Source of the DNA: Oceanospirillaceae bacterium
GTDB taxonomy: Bacteria; Pseudomonadota; Gammaproteobacteria; Pseudomonadales; Balneatricaceae
Length of the DNA stretch: 64,000 nucleotides
NCBI GenBank assembly: GCA_003521845.1
Contig: DPHB01000044.1
Location: 22,439 to 86,438 of the forward strand
Direction of reading: 5' to 3'
Both the position numbers and the translations under genes were made by a program. This document shows positions 8,864 to 17,522 of the stretch, one piece after another. Below the pieces are notes generated by a model. It searched no databases. It saw nothing but the letters and a program-made list of their open reading frames with translations, and was not told where the DNA came from. Position 1 is the stretch's first letter. Every line of letters begins with the position of its first letter.

Positions 8864-9282
8864 CCATATTTAGAATTACTTTCCTAAGCCTGCTCGCCGC
8901 CATCTCGGCTTACAAGCACCTACCCATTATAGACTGCTCTAGGCGCAACTATTAAGTATTTATTAACGTCCTGAACAATTAAAGTTTCGGCATCAATTTT
9001 GCCTGCTAAGTACGGGCATTAAAGGTTGGATTATCAATCTGATAAGAAAGTTCCTAGCAAAAATATTTTCAATCAGTTATGTATTAATAACGACTAATAG
9101 GTGACGATTTTGCCGATTAGCAAGTAGTTTATCTATCAGTTGATAGATTTTCTTTTTCACTTACCCCTAGAACATTTGATTAGACACGGACCGTTTTGGG
9201 AGGCAAAATAGCCCAACTTCCTATTCTTGCTATTGTCATCCATAGATCGCCTCAGGCGAGCTTGGAAATGTGGAAATAATTC
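8864..9282. other. Intergenic region between mltB and the DUF1445-pxp operon
   Basis: This 419-bp AT-rich gap separates divergently transcribed genes, so it should hold promoters for both sides. No ORF or RNA gene was recognised. The clearest element is the 18-bp inverted repeat listed separately. A looser repeat, CTAAT at about 9095 and GATTAG at about 9115, flanks it. Confidence 0.6.
9131..9148. promoter_or_regulatory. Candidate operator: inverted repeat atctatca-gt-tgatagat
   Basis: Perfect 8-bp arms with a 2-bp centre lie 135 bp upstream of the first gene of an operon that contains its own LysR regulator. The spacing and dyad symmetry fit a LysR-type recognition site, but other regulator families use similar repeats. 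No second copy was found in the window. Confidence 0.4.
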
Positions 9283-10071
9283 ATGCGCCAATATAACGCC
9301 CCCGTCGACCTACGCCATGCCATTCGCCAAGGTAACATGACCACCAACACCTCTGGTCTTTGCCCAGGTTTTGTACAAGGCAACCTATGTATTTTACCAG
9401 CCGATTGGGCCAATGATTTTCTCAAGTTCTGTCAGCTTAATCCTAAGCCGTGCCCAATCGTTGGCATGTCAAAAGAGCCAGGTGACTTTAGTATAGAAAG
9501 TCTAGGCGTGGATTTGGATATTCGCTCTGATATCCCTCAATACCGTATTTTTGAAGACGGCGTGGCAGTAGATCAGGTGACTGACATCAGCCAGCACTGG
9601 CGCGATGACCTAGTAGCTTTCGTTTTGGGTTGCTCATTTTCTTTTGAAGAGCCGCTCATTGCCGATGGTTTGGAAGTACGCAATATCACCGAAGGTGTTA
9701 ACGTACCTATGTACCGTACCAACCTCGCTTGTGAAGAGGCAGGCCCCTTTAGCGGCAATATGGTGGTAAGTATGCGTCCATTTAAGCCAGCCGACGCTAT
9801 CCGTGCCATTCAGATTTGCAGCCGTTTTCCATCGGTGCACGGTGCGCCCGTACACTTTGGCGACCCAGCGCAAATTGGCATAAATGATATCAACAGCCCT
9901 GATTTTGGTGACGCCGTAACCCTTAAAGAAGGTGAAGTCCCGGTATTTTGGGCTTGCGGAGTCACCCCACAAGTAGCCGTTGAACAAGCCAAACCACCAT
10001 TCTGCATTACCCATGCACCTGGCTGTATGCTGGTGACTGACAAGCTCAATAGCACCATGGCCATCCTGTAA
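9283..10071 (+). CDS. DUF1445/YcsI family protein (D-glutamate cyclase N-terminal-type domain)
   Basis: A 262-residue member of the YcsI/DUF1445 family. Matching blocks are GFVQGNLCILP, FCQLNPKPCPIVG, DIRSDIPQYRIF, VLGCSFSFEEPL, NVPMYRTN, VVSMRPF and PVFWACGVTPQ. Bacterial members are labelled putative hydro-lyases. The same domain forms the N-terminal half of mammalian D-glutamate cyclase (DGLUCY), which converts D-glutamate to 5-oxo-D-proline. It opens an operon with pxpABC and with a DUF4392 gene, which is the other half of DGLUCY. The activity in this organism is inferred from that pairing. It could act alone or as a subunit with the DUF4392 product. Confidence 0.85.
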   Translation: MRQYNAPVDLRHAIRQGNMTTNTSGLCPGFVQGNLCILPADWANDFLKFCQLNPKPCPIVGMSKEPGDFSIESLGVDLDIRSDIPQYRIFEDGVAVDQVTDISQHWRDDLVAFVLGCSFSFEEPLIADGLEVRNITEGVNVPMYRTNLACEEAGPFSGNMVVSMRPFKPADAIRAIQICSRFPSVHGAPVHFGDPAQIGINDINSPDFGDAVTLKEGEVPVFWACGVTPQVAVEQAKPPFCITHAPGCMLVTDKLNSTMAIL

Positions 10072-10082
10072 GGAAGCAAATT

Positions 10083-10820
10083 ATGTTTTTAAATTGTGAT
10101 TTAGGTGAAAGCTACGGCTCTTGGACTATAGGACAAGATGCCAAGGCTATGGCTAACATCGACCAAGCCAACATTGCCTGTGGTTTTCATGCTGGCGATC
10201 CATTGGTCATGCAAAAGACCCTGGCTTTAGCAAAAGAACACGGCGTGATGATTGGCGCCCACCCTGCTTACCCAGATTTGGTTGGCTTTGGCCGTCGCAC
10301 TATGAACTGTTCCGACGCTGAACTACAAGCACTAATGCAATATCAAGTTGCTGCCATTGATGGTATGGCCAAATCACAAGGTCTAGAACTTGCTTATGTA
10401 AAGCCTCATGGTGCCCTCTATAACGACATGATGGCCAACCCCAGTGTACGTGCCAGCGTCATGCAATCGGTTGCCGCCTACCACCGCCCAATTCGTTTGA
10501 TGCTACAAGCCACGGCAGCTTGGCAAGACCACAAAGCTGAAGCCGACGCTTTGGGTTTAGAGCTATATTTTGAAGCCTTTGCCGACCGCGCCTATGAAGA
10601 CGACGGCCGCCTCATGGCACGTAGCAAAGCTGGCGCCGTACACAAGCATGACAATATGCTGGCGCAAGTAAAGCAACTCATTGAGGACAGCACCATTACC
10701 AGTGCCAACGGCAAGGTGTTGGATCTGCAGGTCGATAGCCTCTGTGTACACGGTGACAACGATGCTGGCATTGCCGCCATCCACGAAATTCGTCAATTAA
10801 TTAACACTGCTAGTCAGTAA
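10083..10820 (+). CDS. pxpA: 5-oxoprolinase subunit A (LamB/YcsF family)
   Basis: PxpA (245 aa) forms the ATP-dependent 5-oxoprolinase with PxpB and PxpC, opening 5-oxoproline to glutamate. The N-terminal signature NCDLGESYG, then ANIACGFHAGDP, IGAHPAYPDLVGFGRR, and KPHGALYN are all diagnostic of the YcsF family. AAGGAAG precedes the ATG. The gap to the preceding gene is 11 bp, supporting co-transcription. Confidence 0.93.
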   Translation: MFLNCDLGESYGSWTIGQDAKAMANIDQANIACGFHAGDPLVMQKTLALAKEHGVMIGAHPAYPDLVGFGRRTMNCSDAELQALMQYQVAAIDGMAKSQGLELAYVKPHGALYNDMMANPSVRASVMQSVAAYHRPIRLMLQATAAWQDHKAEADALGLELYFEAFADRAYEDDGRLMARSKAGAVHKHDNMLAQVKQLIEDSTITSANGKVLDLQVDSLCVHGDNDAGIAAIHEIRQLINTASQ

Positions 10821-10842
10821 GGCACGAGTAGGAAATAGCAGC

Positions 10843-11544
10843 ATGCGCATACAAGTCGCCAGCGAAAATAGCTACATCATTTACTTTAATGATGAAATTG
10901 CTGCCCACACTTCGGCGCAAATAGGCGCCTGTGCCGCCTACTTACGTGAGTCCATGGGACCATTGCTAGTCGACCTAGTGCCTTCCTATGCCTCCCTACT
11001 AGTCATTTACCATGCCCATTTGGCTGACCATTACCGAGTGAAAGGACTATTGCGTGAGGCTTTGGCTCAGGTGCAAGACGAAGCAGCCAGTGAAGGCAAG
11101 TTAATACACCTACCGGTTTACTATAGTGAAGAGTCTGGCCCCGACCTACCTTTATTAGCCCAGCGTGCTAATTTAAGCATTGCAGAAACCATTGCCTTGC
11201 ACCACAGCATGGCCTATCAGGTATATGCTATTGGCTTTGCCCCTGGTTTTGCCTACCTAGGTGAAGTGGACAAATTACTAGCCGCGCCACGTATTGCCAC
11301 GCCACGCCTTAAAGTACCAAAAGGTGCTGTTGCCATCGCTGATCGCCAAACTGCCGTTTACCCAAGCCAATCGCCTGGTGGTTGGAACTTGATAGGCCTA
11401 TGCCCATCCCCGATGTTCAACCCAGAGCAAGATCCGCCTATGCCCGTTAGTGTGGGCGACCAGATTAAATTTGAGCCCATTAGCCGCAGCGAGTTTTTAC
11501 AACAAGGTGGTGACGAGCAACTATTGTTGGAGCCAATCGCATGA
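10843..11544 (+). CDS. pxpB: 5-oxoprolinase subunit B (KipI-like)
   Basis: A 233-residue carboxyltransferase-type subunit with the family block YAIGFAPGFAYLGEVD, then PRLKVPKGAVAIADRQTAVYP and PGGWNLIG. It works with PxpC; in Bacillus the pair is known as KipI/KipA. AGGAAA lies upstream of the ATG. Its stop overlaps the pxpC start in an ATGA, so translation is probably coupled. Confidence 0.93.
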   Translation: MRIQVASENSYIIYFNDEIAAHTSAQIGACAAYLRESMGPLLVDLVPSYASLLVIYHAHLADHYRVKGLLREALAQVQDEAASEGKLIHLPVYYSEESGPDLPLLAQRANLSIAETIALHHSMAYQVYAIGFAPGFAYLGEVDKLLAAPRIATPRLKVPKGAVAIADRQTAVYPSQSPGGWNLIGLCPSPMFNPEQDPPMPVSVGDQIKFEPISRSEFLQQGGDEQLLLEPIA

Positions 11545-12479
11545 GCTTAAGAGTTGCACAGCCAGGGTTATTGAGCCTACTCCAAGATAACGGTCGTTTT
11601 GGTGCCCACAACATTGGCCTCACCACTGGTGGCCCATTAGATCAACAAGCCTTTAGCTGGGCTAACCGCCTACTAGGTAATGATGCTAATGCTTGCTGCA
11701 TTGAAGCCAGCTTTGGCGGCCTGCAGCTAGAAGCGCAAGTAGACACCTACATTGCCGTCACTGGCGCTGACATGCCACTAAAAATTGATGGCATAGAAAT
11801 GGACCTATGGACCAGCCACAAGGTGACCGCCGGTAGTAAGATAAGCCTTGGCTTTGCCCAACACGGCACGCGCTCTTATGTCGCCGTCGCTGGTGGTTTG
11901 CAAACGCCACAAACATTCGGTAGCCGCAGCACTGTAGTACGAGAAAAAATTGGCGGTATTGGTGGTGCCAAGCTTGCTGATAATGACATCTTAGATTGCG
12001 ATGAAACCAAGGATTTGCAGCGTTATACGCTAACGGCAGAACAGCGCCCTCAATACTCAAGCCATGTAAAACTCAACGTGGTATTGGGTTACCAAGAAGC
12101 CTTATTTGACCAGCATAAAAAGCAGGTATTTTTCACTAGCACCTACACCATGACTGACCGTGCCGACCGTATGGGCATGCGCTTGGAAGGCCCTAATGTA
12201 GCCTGTGGTACTAGCCAAATGTTGTCCGAAGGCATCTGCCACGGTGCTATACAAATACCTGCCGATGGCCAGCCAATCATTCTTATGAACGATCGCCAAA
12301 CCATTGGGGGCTACCCCAAGATTGGTTCCGTAATGGCAAGCGACACCGCACGTTTGGCGCAACTGCGCCCGGGTGACCGCATCGAATTTTGCGCAGTGGA
12401 CATCCACGATGCACACAACTTAAACGCCTTGGCGGCCCAGCGCTTCCAAAGCACTCAATTACATGCCATTGATGGGTAA
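11541..12479 (+). CDS. pxpC: 5-oxoprolinase subunit C (KipA-like)
   Basis: A 312-residue biotin-dependent-carboxyltransferase-like subunit. Visible family blocks are PGLLSLLQDNGRFGAHNIGLTTGGPLD at the start, ANRLLGN, the GGI-GG segment after about residue 136, and MGMRLEGP. The C-terminal part has GAIQIPADGQPIILMNDRQTIGGYPKIG. With PxpA and PxpB it completes the ATP-dependent 5-oxoprolinase. The ATGA overlap with pxpB argues for a fixed stoichiometry. Confidence 0.93.
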   Translation: MSLRVAQPGLLSLLQDNGRFGAHNIGLTTGGPLDQQAFSWANRLLGNDANACCIEASFGGLQLEAQVDTYIAVTGADMPLKIDGIEMDLWTSHKVTAGSKISLGFAQHGTRSYVAVAGGLQTPQTFGSRSTVVREKIGGIGGAKLADNDILDCDETKDLQRYTLTAEQRPQYSSHVKLNVVLGYQEALFDQHKKQVFFTSTYTMTDRADRMGMRLEGPNVACGTSQMLSEGICHGAIQIPADGQPIILMNDRQTIGGYPKIGSVMASDTARLAQLRPGDRIEFCAVDIHDAHNLNALAAQRFQSTQLHAIDG

Positions 12480-12483
12480 TATC

Positions 12484-13329
12484 ATGACGCAAGATCTACA
12501 ACAACTTAGCCAAACCATCGAGAATATCTTGGTGGCCCGCAATCTACGCGGCATGAAAAAAGTACAACCTGCCTTGACACCTGGTTACTGCCTGCGAGCA
12601 GCTGAACTGTTACGCGGTAAAACTGGCCATATACTTATCGGCACCGGTTTCCCTGTCGTAGATACCTTTGAAACCGACGGCCCCGTTGGCGCTATCGCTC
12701 TTTACGAAACTCTAGAATATCTAGGCGCCAAGCCAGTTATCGTCTGTGGCCAACCTATCGTTGGGGCCTTGAGTACCAAGTACCGCACTCATGAAATCAA
12801 AGTAGGTGAGCACGACCAGCGTGAAGCAGAAGCCGAACAAGCCCTAGCCGACTACGCACCCGATGCGGTAATGGCCATTGAACGCCCCGGCCAAGCCGCC
12901 GATGGCGGTTATTACAATATGCGCGGTGAAAGTATTAGCGCTCGTACAGCCTGTTTTGATACTTTTATAAAACAAGCCCAGTGCCCTACTTTGGCGATTG
13001 GCGATGGTGGTAACGAAATTGGTATGGGCAAAGTAACCGCTGCACTACAGGAACTCAGCATCGTACCTGCGGTCACAACTTGTGATGAGCTATTGGTGGC
13101 TGACGTCTCCAACTGGGGCGCATATGGCCTTATTGCCTTTTTAAGTGTATGGCATAATGAAGACTTGTTGGCCCGAATTGACCCAGAAGCCATCTTGGCT
13201 TATTTATCAAATTTAGGCAGTGTTGATGGCGTTACCCGCATCAACCAACTTACGGAAGACGGCTTGGCACCAAGCGAAGGTTTGGCCGTTATTGCCGAAA
13301 TCCGTCAAGCCATCGGCTTCGCTAGCTAA
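12484..13329 (+). CDS. DUF4392 protein (D-glutamate cyclase C-terminal-type domain)
   Basis: A 281-residue DUF4392 protein. Key blocks are ILIGTGFPV, ETDGPVGAIALYETLEYLGAKPVIV, ERPGQAADGGYYNMRGESIS and the glycine-rich IGDGGNEIGMGK. This domain is the C-terminal half of mammalian DGLUCY. Here it is a separate gene, on the far side of pxpABC from the DUF1445 gene. The start at 12484 leaves 4 bp after the pxpC stop; an in-frame ATG at 12463 would overlap pxpC instead. A role in D-glutamate cyclisation is inferred from family and neighbours. Confidence 0.85.
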   Translation: MTQDLQQLSQTIENILVARNLRGMKKVQPALTPGYCLRAAELLRGKTGHILIGTGFPVVDTFETDGPVGAIALYETLEYLGAKPVIVCGQPIVGALSTKYRTHEIKVGEHDQREAEAEQALADYAPDAVMAIERPGQAADGGYYNMRGESISARTACFDTFIKQAQCPTLAIGDGGNEIGMGKVTAALQELSIVPAVTTCDELLVADVSNWGAYGLIAFLSVWHNEDLLARIDPEAILAYLSNLGSVDGVTRINQLTEDGLAPSEGLAVIAEIRQAIGFAS

Positions 13330-13348
13330 ACCGGACGAGATCATAATC

Positions 13349-14251
13349 ATGCGCCTGCGTAATTTAAACAGTTTCATCAAGGTTGCTACACTAGGCAGCT
13401 TTCATGCTGCCGCGTCTCAGTTGCATACATCGCAACCGGCTATCTCTGCGCGTATTGCCACCCTAGAAGAAGAGCTAGGTGTAAAGCTGTTTAAACGTGA
13501 CCAAAGCGGAACCCAGCTTACCACCCGTGGTATGCAGCTACTGCCTTATGCCGAACGCCTAGTATCTATCAGCAATGAGATGAAGTCTCAGCTCAATGAC
13601 AAGGCCCCAGAAGAAGGCATTTTTCGCATTGGTATTGCGGATACCGTAGCTCACCTTTGGCTAACCGATCTATTAAAAATTTGGCGTGAACAGCACCCGA
13701 TGATTCAGTTCGAACTCACCATCGACCTAAGCCAAGCTTTATACAAGCAGCTGCAAGAACATCATCTAGACTTAGCTTTGATGGTTTATAGCGGCCAAGG
13801 CGGTATTAATACTCAGCCACTATGTGCTTACCCACAATCATGGGTGGCCACACCAGAGTTTGCCGCCCAACACCCTGTTGCCTCGGTACATGATTTGGCC
13901 TTGCTACCTATTCTTAGTTTCCCCATTACCACTGGGCCTGGGCGCCATTTGCAACAGCTATTTCAAGATCAAACGGAAATGCCCAAGTTGCACACTAGCA
14001 ACTCGGTAGCTGGCTTAATGGCCATGGCAGAACAAGGTGCAGGCGTGGCCTTATTGACCGATCCTTTAGTCGAGCCAGCCATTAAAGCTGGTCGTTTACA
14101 GAGACTGAGCGTACATCCAGAAGCCCCTCTACTGCATTTTTGCAGTGGCTGGCGCCAAGACGAAGATCGCATACTTCCACAACTGTTAGCCGATAGCGCT
14201 AGCCAGTTGATTCAATCCCAATCTAACCTTGGAGAGATTTTCTCCATTTAA
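13349..14251 (+). CDS. LysR-family transcriptional regulator
   Basis: A 300-residue LysR regulator. The N-terminal winged helix-turn-helix is plain: LNSFIKVATLGSFHAAASQLHTSQPAISARIATLEEELGVKLF, with the substrate-binding domain after about residue 90. The start is set at the ATG at 13349 because the HTH begins right there; a longer reading frame would run back into the DUF4392 gene. It sits inside the operon between the cyclase/oxoprolinase genes and the D-amino-acid genes, so it probably controls them in response to an operon metabolite. Confidence 0.93.
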   Translation: MRLRNLNSFIKVATLGSFHAAASQLHTSQPAISARIATLEEELGVKLFKRDQSGTQLTTRGMQLLPYAERLVSISNEMKSQLNDKAPEEGIFRIGIADTVAHLWLTDLLKIWREQHPMIQFELTIDLSQALYKQLQEHHLDLALMVYSGQGGINTQPLCAYPQSWVATPEFAAQHPVASVHDLALLPILSFPITTGPGRHLQQLFQDQTEMPKLHTSNSVAGLMAMAEQGAGVALLTDPLVEPAIKAGRLQRLSVHPEAPLLHFCSGWRQDEDRILPQLLADSASQLIQSQSNLGEIFSI

Positions 14252-14252
14252 T

Positions 14253-15125
14253 ATGAGCACTAGTAACATGACAATAGCATACCTTAACGGCGAATATTTG
14301 CCGCTGGAAGAAGCCCGCATTTCTCCTCTGGATCGTGGCTTTTTGTTTGGTGACGGCATCTACGAAGTAATCCCTTCTTATGGCGGCAAGATGGTTGGCT
14401 TTGGCCCGCACATCGACCGCATGATTGACGGCTTAGCTGCACTTGAAATCGGCTTGGGCTGGGGTCGAGAGGAATGGCGCCTAGTTTGCGAAGAGCTAAT
14501 CGCCCGCAACCCAGAGCCACAGTTAGGCCTTTACCTACACGTCACCCGTGGTGCCGATACCAAGCGCAACCACCCCTACCCAGAAGGTGTTGCACCCACA
14601 GTATTTGCTATGCCGACGGCTATTCCACCGGCGCCGATCCCTGAGCGTGACAAGGTAAAAGGTTACAAAGTATCCAGCATGCAAGATAAGCGCTGGCGCC
14701 GTTGTAACATCAAGTCTATTTCCTTGCTAGGCAACGTCATGCACTACCAACAAGGCTATGCTCAAGGTAATGGCGAAGTATTGCTGTATAACGCTGATAA
14801 CGAACTAACAGAATGTGGTGCCTGTAACGCTTATATCGTTAAAGATGGCGTGGTTATTACGCCACCATTGGATGACCAGATTCTACCAGGTATTACGCGC
14901 CTAATCGCTTTAGGTGTACTTAACAACGACGGCTCTATCCCGGTTGAAGAGCGCATCGTGACTATGGACGAAGTGCGCAATGCTGACGAAATTTGGATCT
15001 CTAGTTCCAGTAAAGAAATTGCCCCAGTTATCGAACTGGACGGCAAGCCTGTAGGCGACGGCGCACCGGGCCCTGTGTGGGAAAAAGCCGCCCAGCTATA
15101 TAGCGCTGGCAAGTACGATTTCTAA
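14253..15125 (+). CDS. dat: D-amino-acid transaminase
   Basis: A fold-type IV PLP aminotransferase (290 aa) that exchanges amino groups between D-Ala and 2-oxoglutarate, yielding D-Glu and pyruvate. Family blocks are ISPLDRGFLFGDGIYEVIPSYGG, the catalytic Lys region CNIKSISLLGNVM, and ECGACNAYIV. The closely related branched-chain enzyme IlvE has a different pocket, but the length and the GDGIYEVIP block fit D-amino-acid transaminase. An alternative start is the ATG at 14268. It lies 1 bp after lysR and 9 bp before an alanine racemase gene. Confidence 0.85.
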   Translation: MSTSNMTIAYLNGEYLPLEEARISPLDRGFLFGDGIYEVIPSYGGKMVGFGPHIDRMIDGLAALEIGLGWGREEWRLVCEELIARNPEPQLGLYLHVTRGADTKRNHPYPEGVAPTVFAMPTAIPPAPIPERDKVKGYKVSSMQDKRWRRCNIKSISLLGNVMHYQQGYAQGNGEVLLYNADNELTECGACNAYIVKDGVVITPPLDDQILPGITRLIALGVLNNDGSIPVEERIVTMDEVRNADEIWISSSSKEIAPVIELDGKPVGDGAPGPVWEKAAQLYSAGKYDF

Positions 15126-15134
15126 GGAATAGTT

Positions 15135-16214
15135 ATGGCTCGCCCTAGTCACGTCAAAGTAGATTTACAGGCCCTGCGCAGTAATTATCAGTGGGCCTGC
15201 GATCTAGCACCTGCATCAAAAACCATGGCCATCATCAAGGCCGATGCCTACGGCCACGGTGCTGTAGCCTGCGCACGCGCCCTTGATGACCTTGCTCCCG
15301 CTTTTGGTGTGGCATGCATTGAAGAAGCTTTGCAACTACGGCAAGCGGGCATCAGCAAGCCCATTTTGTTACTAGAAGGTGCGTTCACTGATGACGAAGT
15401 AGTTACTGCCGCTGAGCAAAATTTTTGGTTGATGGTAGAAGACCCTAGGCAGGTCGATGCCATCGTTAACGCCAAGCTCAGCCAACCAGTTCAGGTTTGG
15501 GTAAAAATGGATACCGGCATGCATCGCTTAGGCCTTGCACCCTTTCGTTTACCCGAACTCGTGGGCAAATTAGAAGCCAGCCCGAACGTGGCTGACGGTA
15601 TGCTTATGGCTAGCCACTTTGCTTGCGCCGATGAGTTAAACAATGACTTTACGCGGCAACAAATTGCGCTCTTCCGGGAGCACATGCCTAGCCCTGACAT
15701 GCCCTTTAGCCTGGCCAACTCAGCAGGCATCTTGGCCTGGCCAGAAGCCCATGGCACTTGGAACCGCGCTGGGTTTATGTTGTATGGCAACACACCTTTA
15801 GACGGCGACCATGCCAACAATAAGGGCTTAACTCCCGTTATGTCTCTTAATTCAGCGGTTATTTCGCTACGCCAAGTGGCGGTTGGCGAATCCGTTGGTT
15901 ATGGCAAGTCATGGACTGCCACAAGACCTTCTACTATTGCTACGGTAGCCATGGGCTATGCCGATGGCTACCCACGTCATGCTGGCACGGGTACGCCGCT
16001 ATTAGTGAATCAGCAACCGGCATCTTTAATTGGTCGCGTGTCCATGGACATGATCACCATCGATGTGACGGACATAGACGGTGTGGATATTGGTAGCCCG
16101 GTGTGTTTCTGGGGCCCTCAATTGCATGCCAACGAAGTGGCGGCGCACATGGGCACCATTGGCTATGAACTCATGACTCGGGTAGGTTTACGCCTACCCA
16201 AGGTTTACGTTTAA
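15135..16214 (+). CDS. alr: Alanine racemase
   Basis: PLP-dependent racemase (359 aa) interconverting L- and D-Ala. The PLP lysine is in AIIKADAYGHGA near the N-terminus. The second catalytic region has GYADGYPRHAG, and GRVSMDMITIDVTD follows, giving the standard two-domain enzyme. AAGGAATAG precedes the ATG. As the last gene of the operon it would feed D-Ala to the adjacent transaminase. Whether it is also the biosynthetic racemase of the cell cannot be told from this window. Confidence 0.92.
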   Translation: MARPSHVKVDLQALRSNYQWACDLAPASKTMAIIKADAYGHGAVACARALDDLAPAFGVACIEEALQLRQAGISKPILLLEGAFTDDEVVTAAEQNFWLMVEDPRQVDAIVNAKLSQPVQVWVKMDTGMHRLGLAPFRLPELVGKLEASPNVADGMLMASHFACADELNNDFTRQQIALFREHMPSPDMPFSLANSAGILAWPEAHGTWNRAGFMLYGNTPLDGDHANNKGLTPVMSLNSAVISLRQVAVGESVGYGKSWTATRPSTIATVAMGYADGYPRHAGTGTPLLVNQQPASLIGRVSMDMITIDVTDIDGVDIGSPVCFWGPQLHANEVAAHMGTIGYELMTRVGLRLPKVYV

Positions 16215-16228
16215 GCGCCAAAGTATAC

Positions 16229-16365
16229 GGGGACTGGCTCTTATTTATCTGCGTAGCGGATAAAAAGTGCCTGTACCCTGAAGCTTTTACCTACCTAAGA
16301 GAATAAAGACGTCTGTTCAATGAAGCTCAAGGGACAGGCACTTGCCTGCGGCAAAAGCCAGTCCC
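16229..16365. repeat. agtgcctgtccc-type palindromic repeat, second copy
   Basis: Two hairpin-like halves (16229-16280 and 16331-16365) carry ggggactggctctt, aaaagtgcctgt, gggacaggcactt and gccagtccc. They match the element at 1-130 in reverse orientation. It fills the gap between convergent alr and rodA, where it may also act as a terminator, although no T-run is present. Confidence 0.7.
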
Positions 16366-16367
16366 TA

Positions 16368-17522
16368 CTACCTAACTTTGCGTAGCCGCTTAGACGTACG
16401 CTGAGCACGAATCGACATCAGCATACCCAAGCTCAACATGAGGGTCACGGCCGAGGTGCCACCGTAGCTCACCAAGGGTAAAGGTACCCCCACCACAGGT
16501 AGTAAACCACTTACCATGCCAATGTTCACCACCAGGTAAACAAAGAAGGTCAAGGTTAAACTGGCCGCCAGCATACGACTGAAAGGGTCTTCTGCCTTAG
16601 CTGCAATGATAAGGCCACGGATGAGCACAAAAGCGTACAAGAACAACAATAACAGCACCCCCAATAAACCAAATTCTTCGGCTAGCACAGCAATAATAAA
16701 ATCCGTGTGGGTTTCTGGTAGAAAATCCAAATGAGACTGTGTCCCTTGCAACCACCCCTTACCAGTTAAACCACCAGAGCCAATGGCTATCTTTGACTGG
16801 ATGATATTCCAACCGGCCCCAAGTGGGTCGCTTTCTGGATCCAATAACGTCATGACACGCTGCTTTTGATAGTCGTGCATCACCATCCACAAAGCCGGCA
16901 TCGCTGCTGCTGCTGCCACTAAGGCTAAGATGACATAACGCCACAACAAGCCGCCAAAAAAGATAACAAATACACCTGATGCACCAATCAATACGGAAGT
17001 ACCCAAATCAGGTTGCCTAGCAATCAACAGCACCGGCACGATGACGAGGGCAAAGGCCACCAGTGTATGTATAAAATTGGGTGGGCGAGGCCTGCCGGCT
17101 AGATACCAAGCGACGGTCAAGGGGACGGCTAACTTAAGCAGTTCCGAGGGCTGAAAGCGTGGACCAGCGGGTATTTGCAACCAGCGTTGAGCACCCTTGG
17201 CACCCACCCCAAACAGCAACACCGCTACCAATAACAGTACGCCAATAACATAGAATAGCGGTACAAAGCGCTCGAGTTCTCTGAGATTAATTTGCGCCAT
17301 CACTAGCATGCCAAACATAGCTACACCATAACGTAACAACTGTTTGTCTACCGCTTCGGGACTGGCGCCGGCGCCAGAATAAAGCACCACTAGGCCCAAA
17401 GCCATAATGCACAGCACAGGAAACAACAACCACAGATCAATGCGACTACGCGCCAAAATACTCGGTCCACGGCGCAAAAACCCACTGGCATCGGGAACGA
17501 AACGCTGAAAATCAGCCATCAT
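16368..17522 (-). CDS. rodA: Rod-shape peptidoglycan glycosyltransferase
   Basis: RodA, a SEDS-family multi-spanning membrane protein (384 aa), polymerises glycan strands in the elongasome with its partner PBP2, encoded immediately upstream. Many hydrophobic helices are visible. Family blocks include RWLQIPAGPRFQPSELLKLA, RQPDLGTSVLI, FLPETHTDFIIAVLAEEFG and the C-terminal GVPLPLVSYGGTSAVT. The start at 17522 (MMADFQ) overlaps the end of mrdA by 11 bp. A longer reading frame to 17558 is possible but intrudes further into mrdA. Confidence 0.96.
   Translation of the reverse strand: MMADFQRFVPDASGFLRRGPSILARSRIDLWLLFPVLCIMALGLVVLYSGAGASPEAVDKQLLRYGVAMFGMLVMAQINLRELERFVPLFYVIGVLLLVAVLLFGVGAKGAQRWLQIPAGPRFQPSELLKLAVPLTVAWYLAGRPRPPNFIHTLVAFALVIVPVLLIARQPDLGTSVLIGASGVFVIFFGGLLWRYVILALVAAAAAMPALWMVMHDYQKQRVMTLLDPESDPLGAGWNIIQSKIAIGSGGLTGKGWLQGTQSHLDFLPETHTDFIIAVLAEEFGLLGVLLLLFLYAFVLIRGLIIAAKAEDPFSRMLAASLTLTFFVYLVVNIGMVSGLLPVVGVPLPLVSYGGTSAVTLMLSLGMLMSIRAQRTSKRLRKVR

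Noticed and set aside
9573..10079. Minus-strand frames opposite the DUF1445 gene
   Set aside because: These are antisense shadows of a gene with clear family motifs, and none resembles a known protein.
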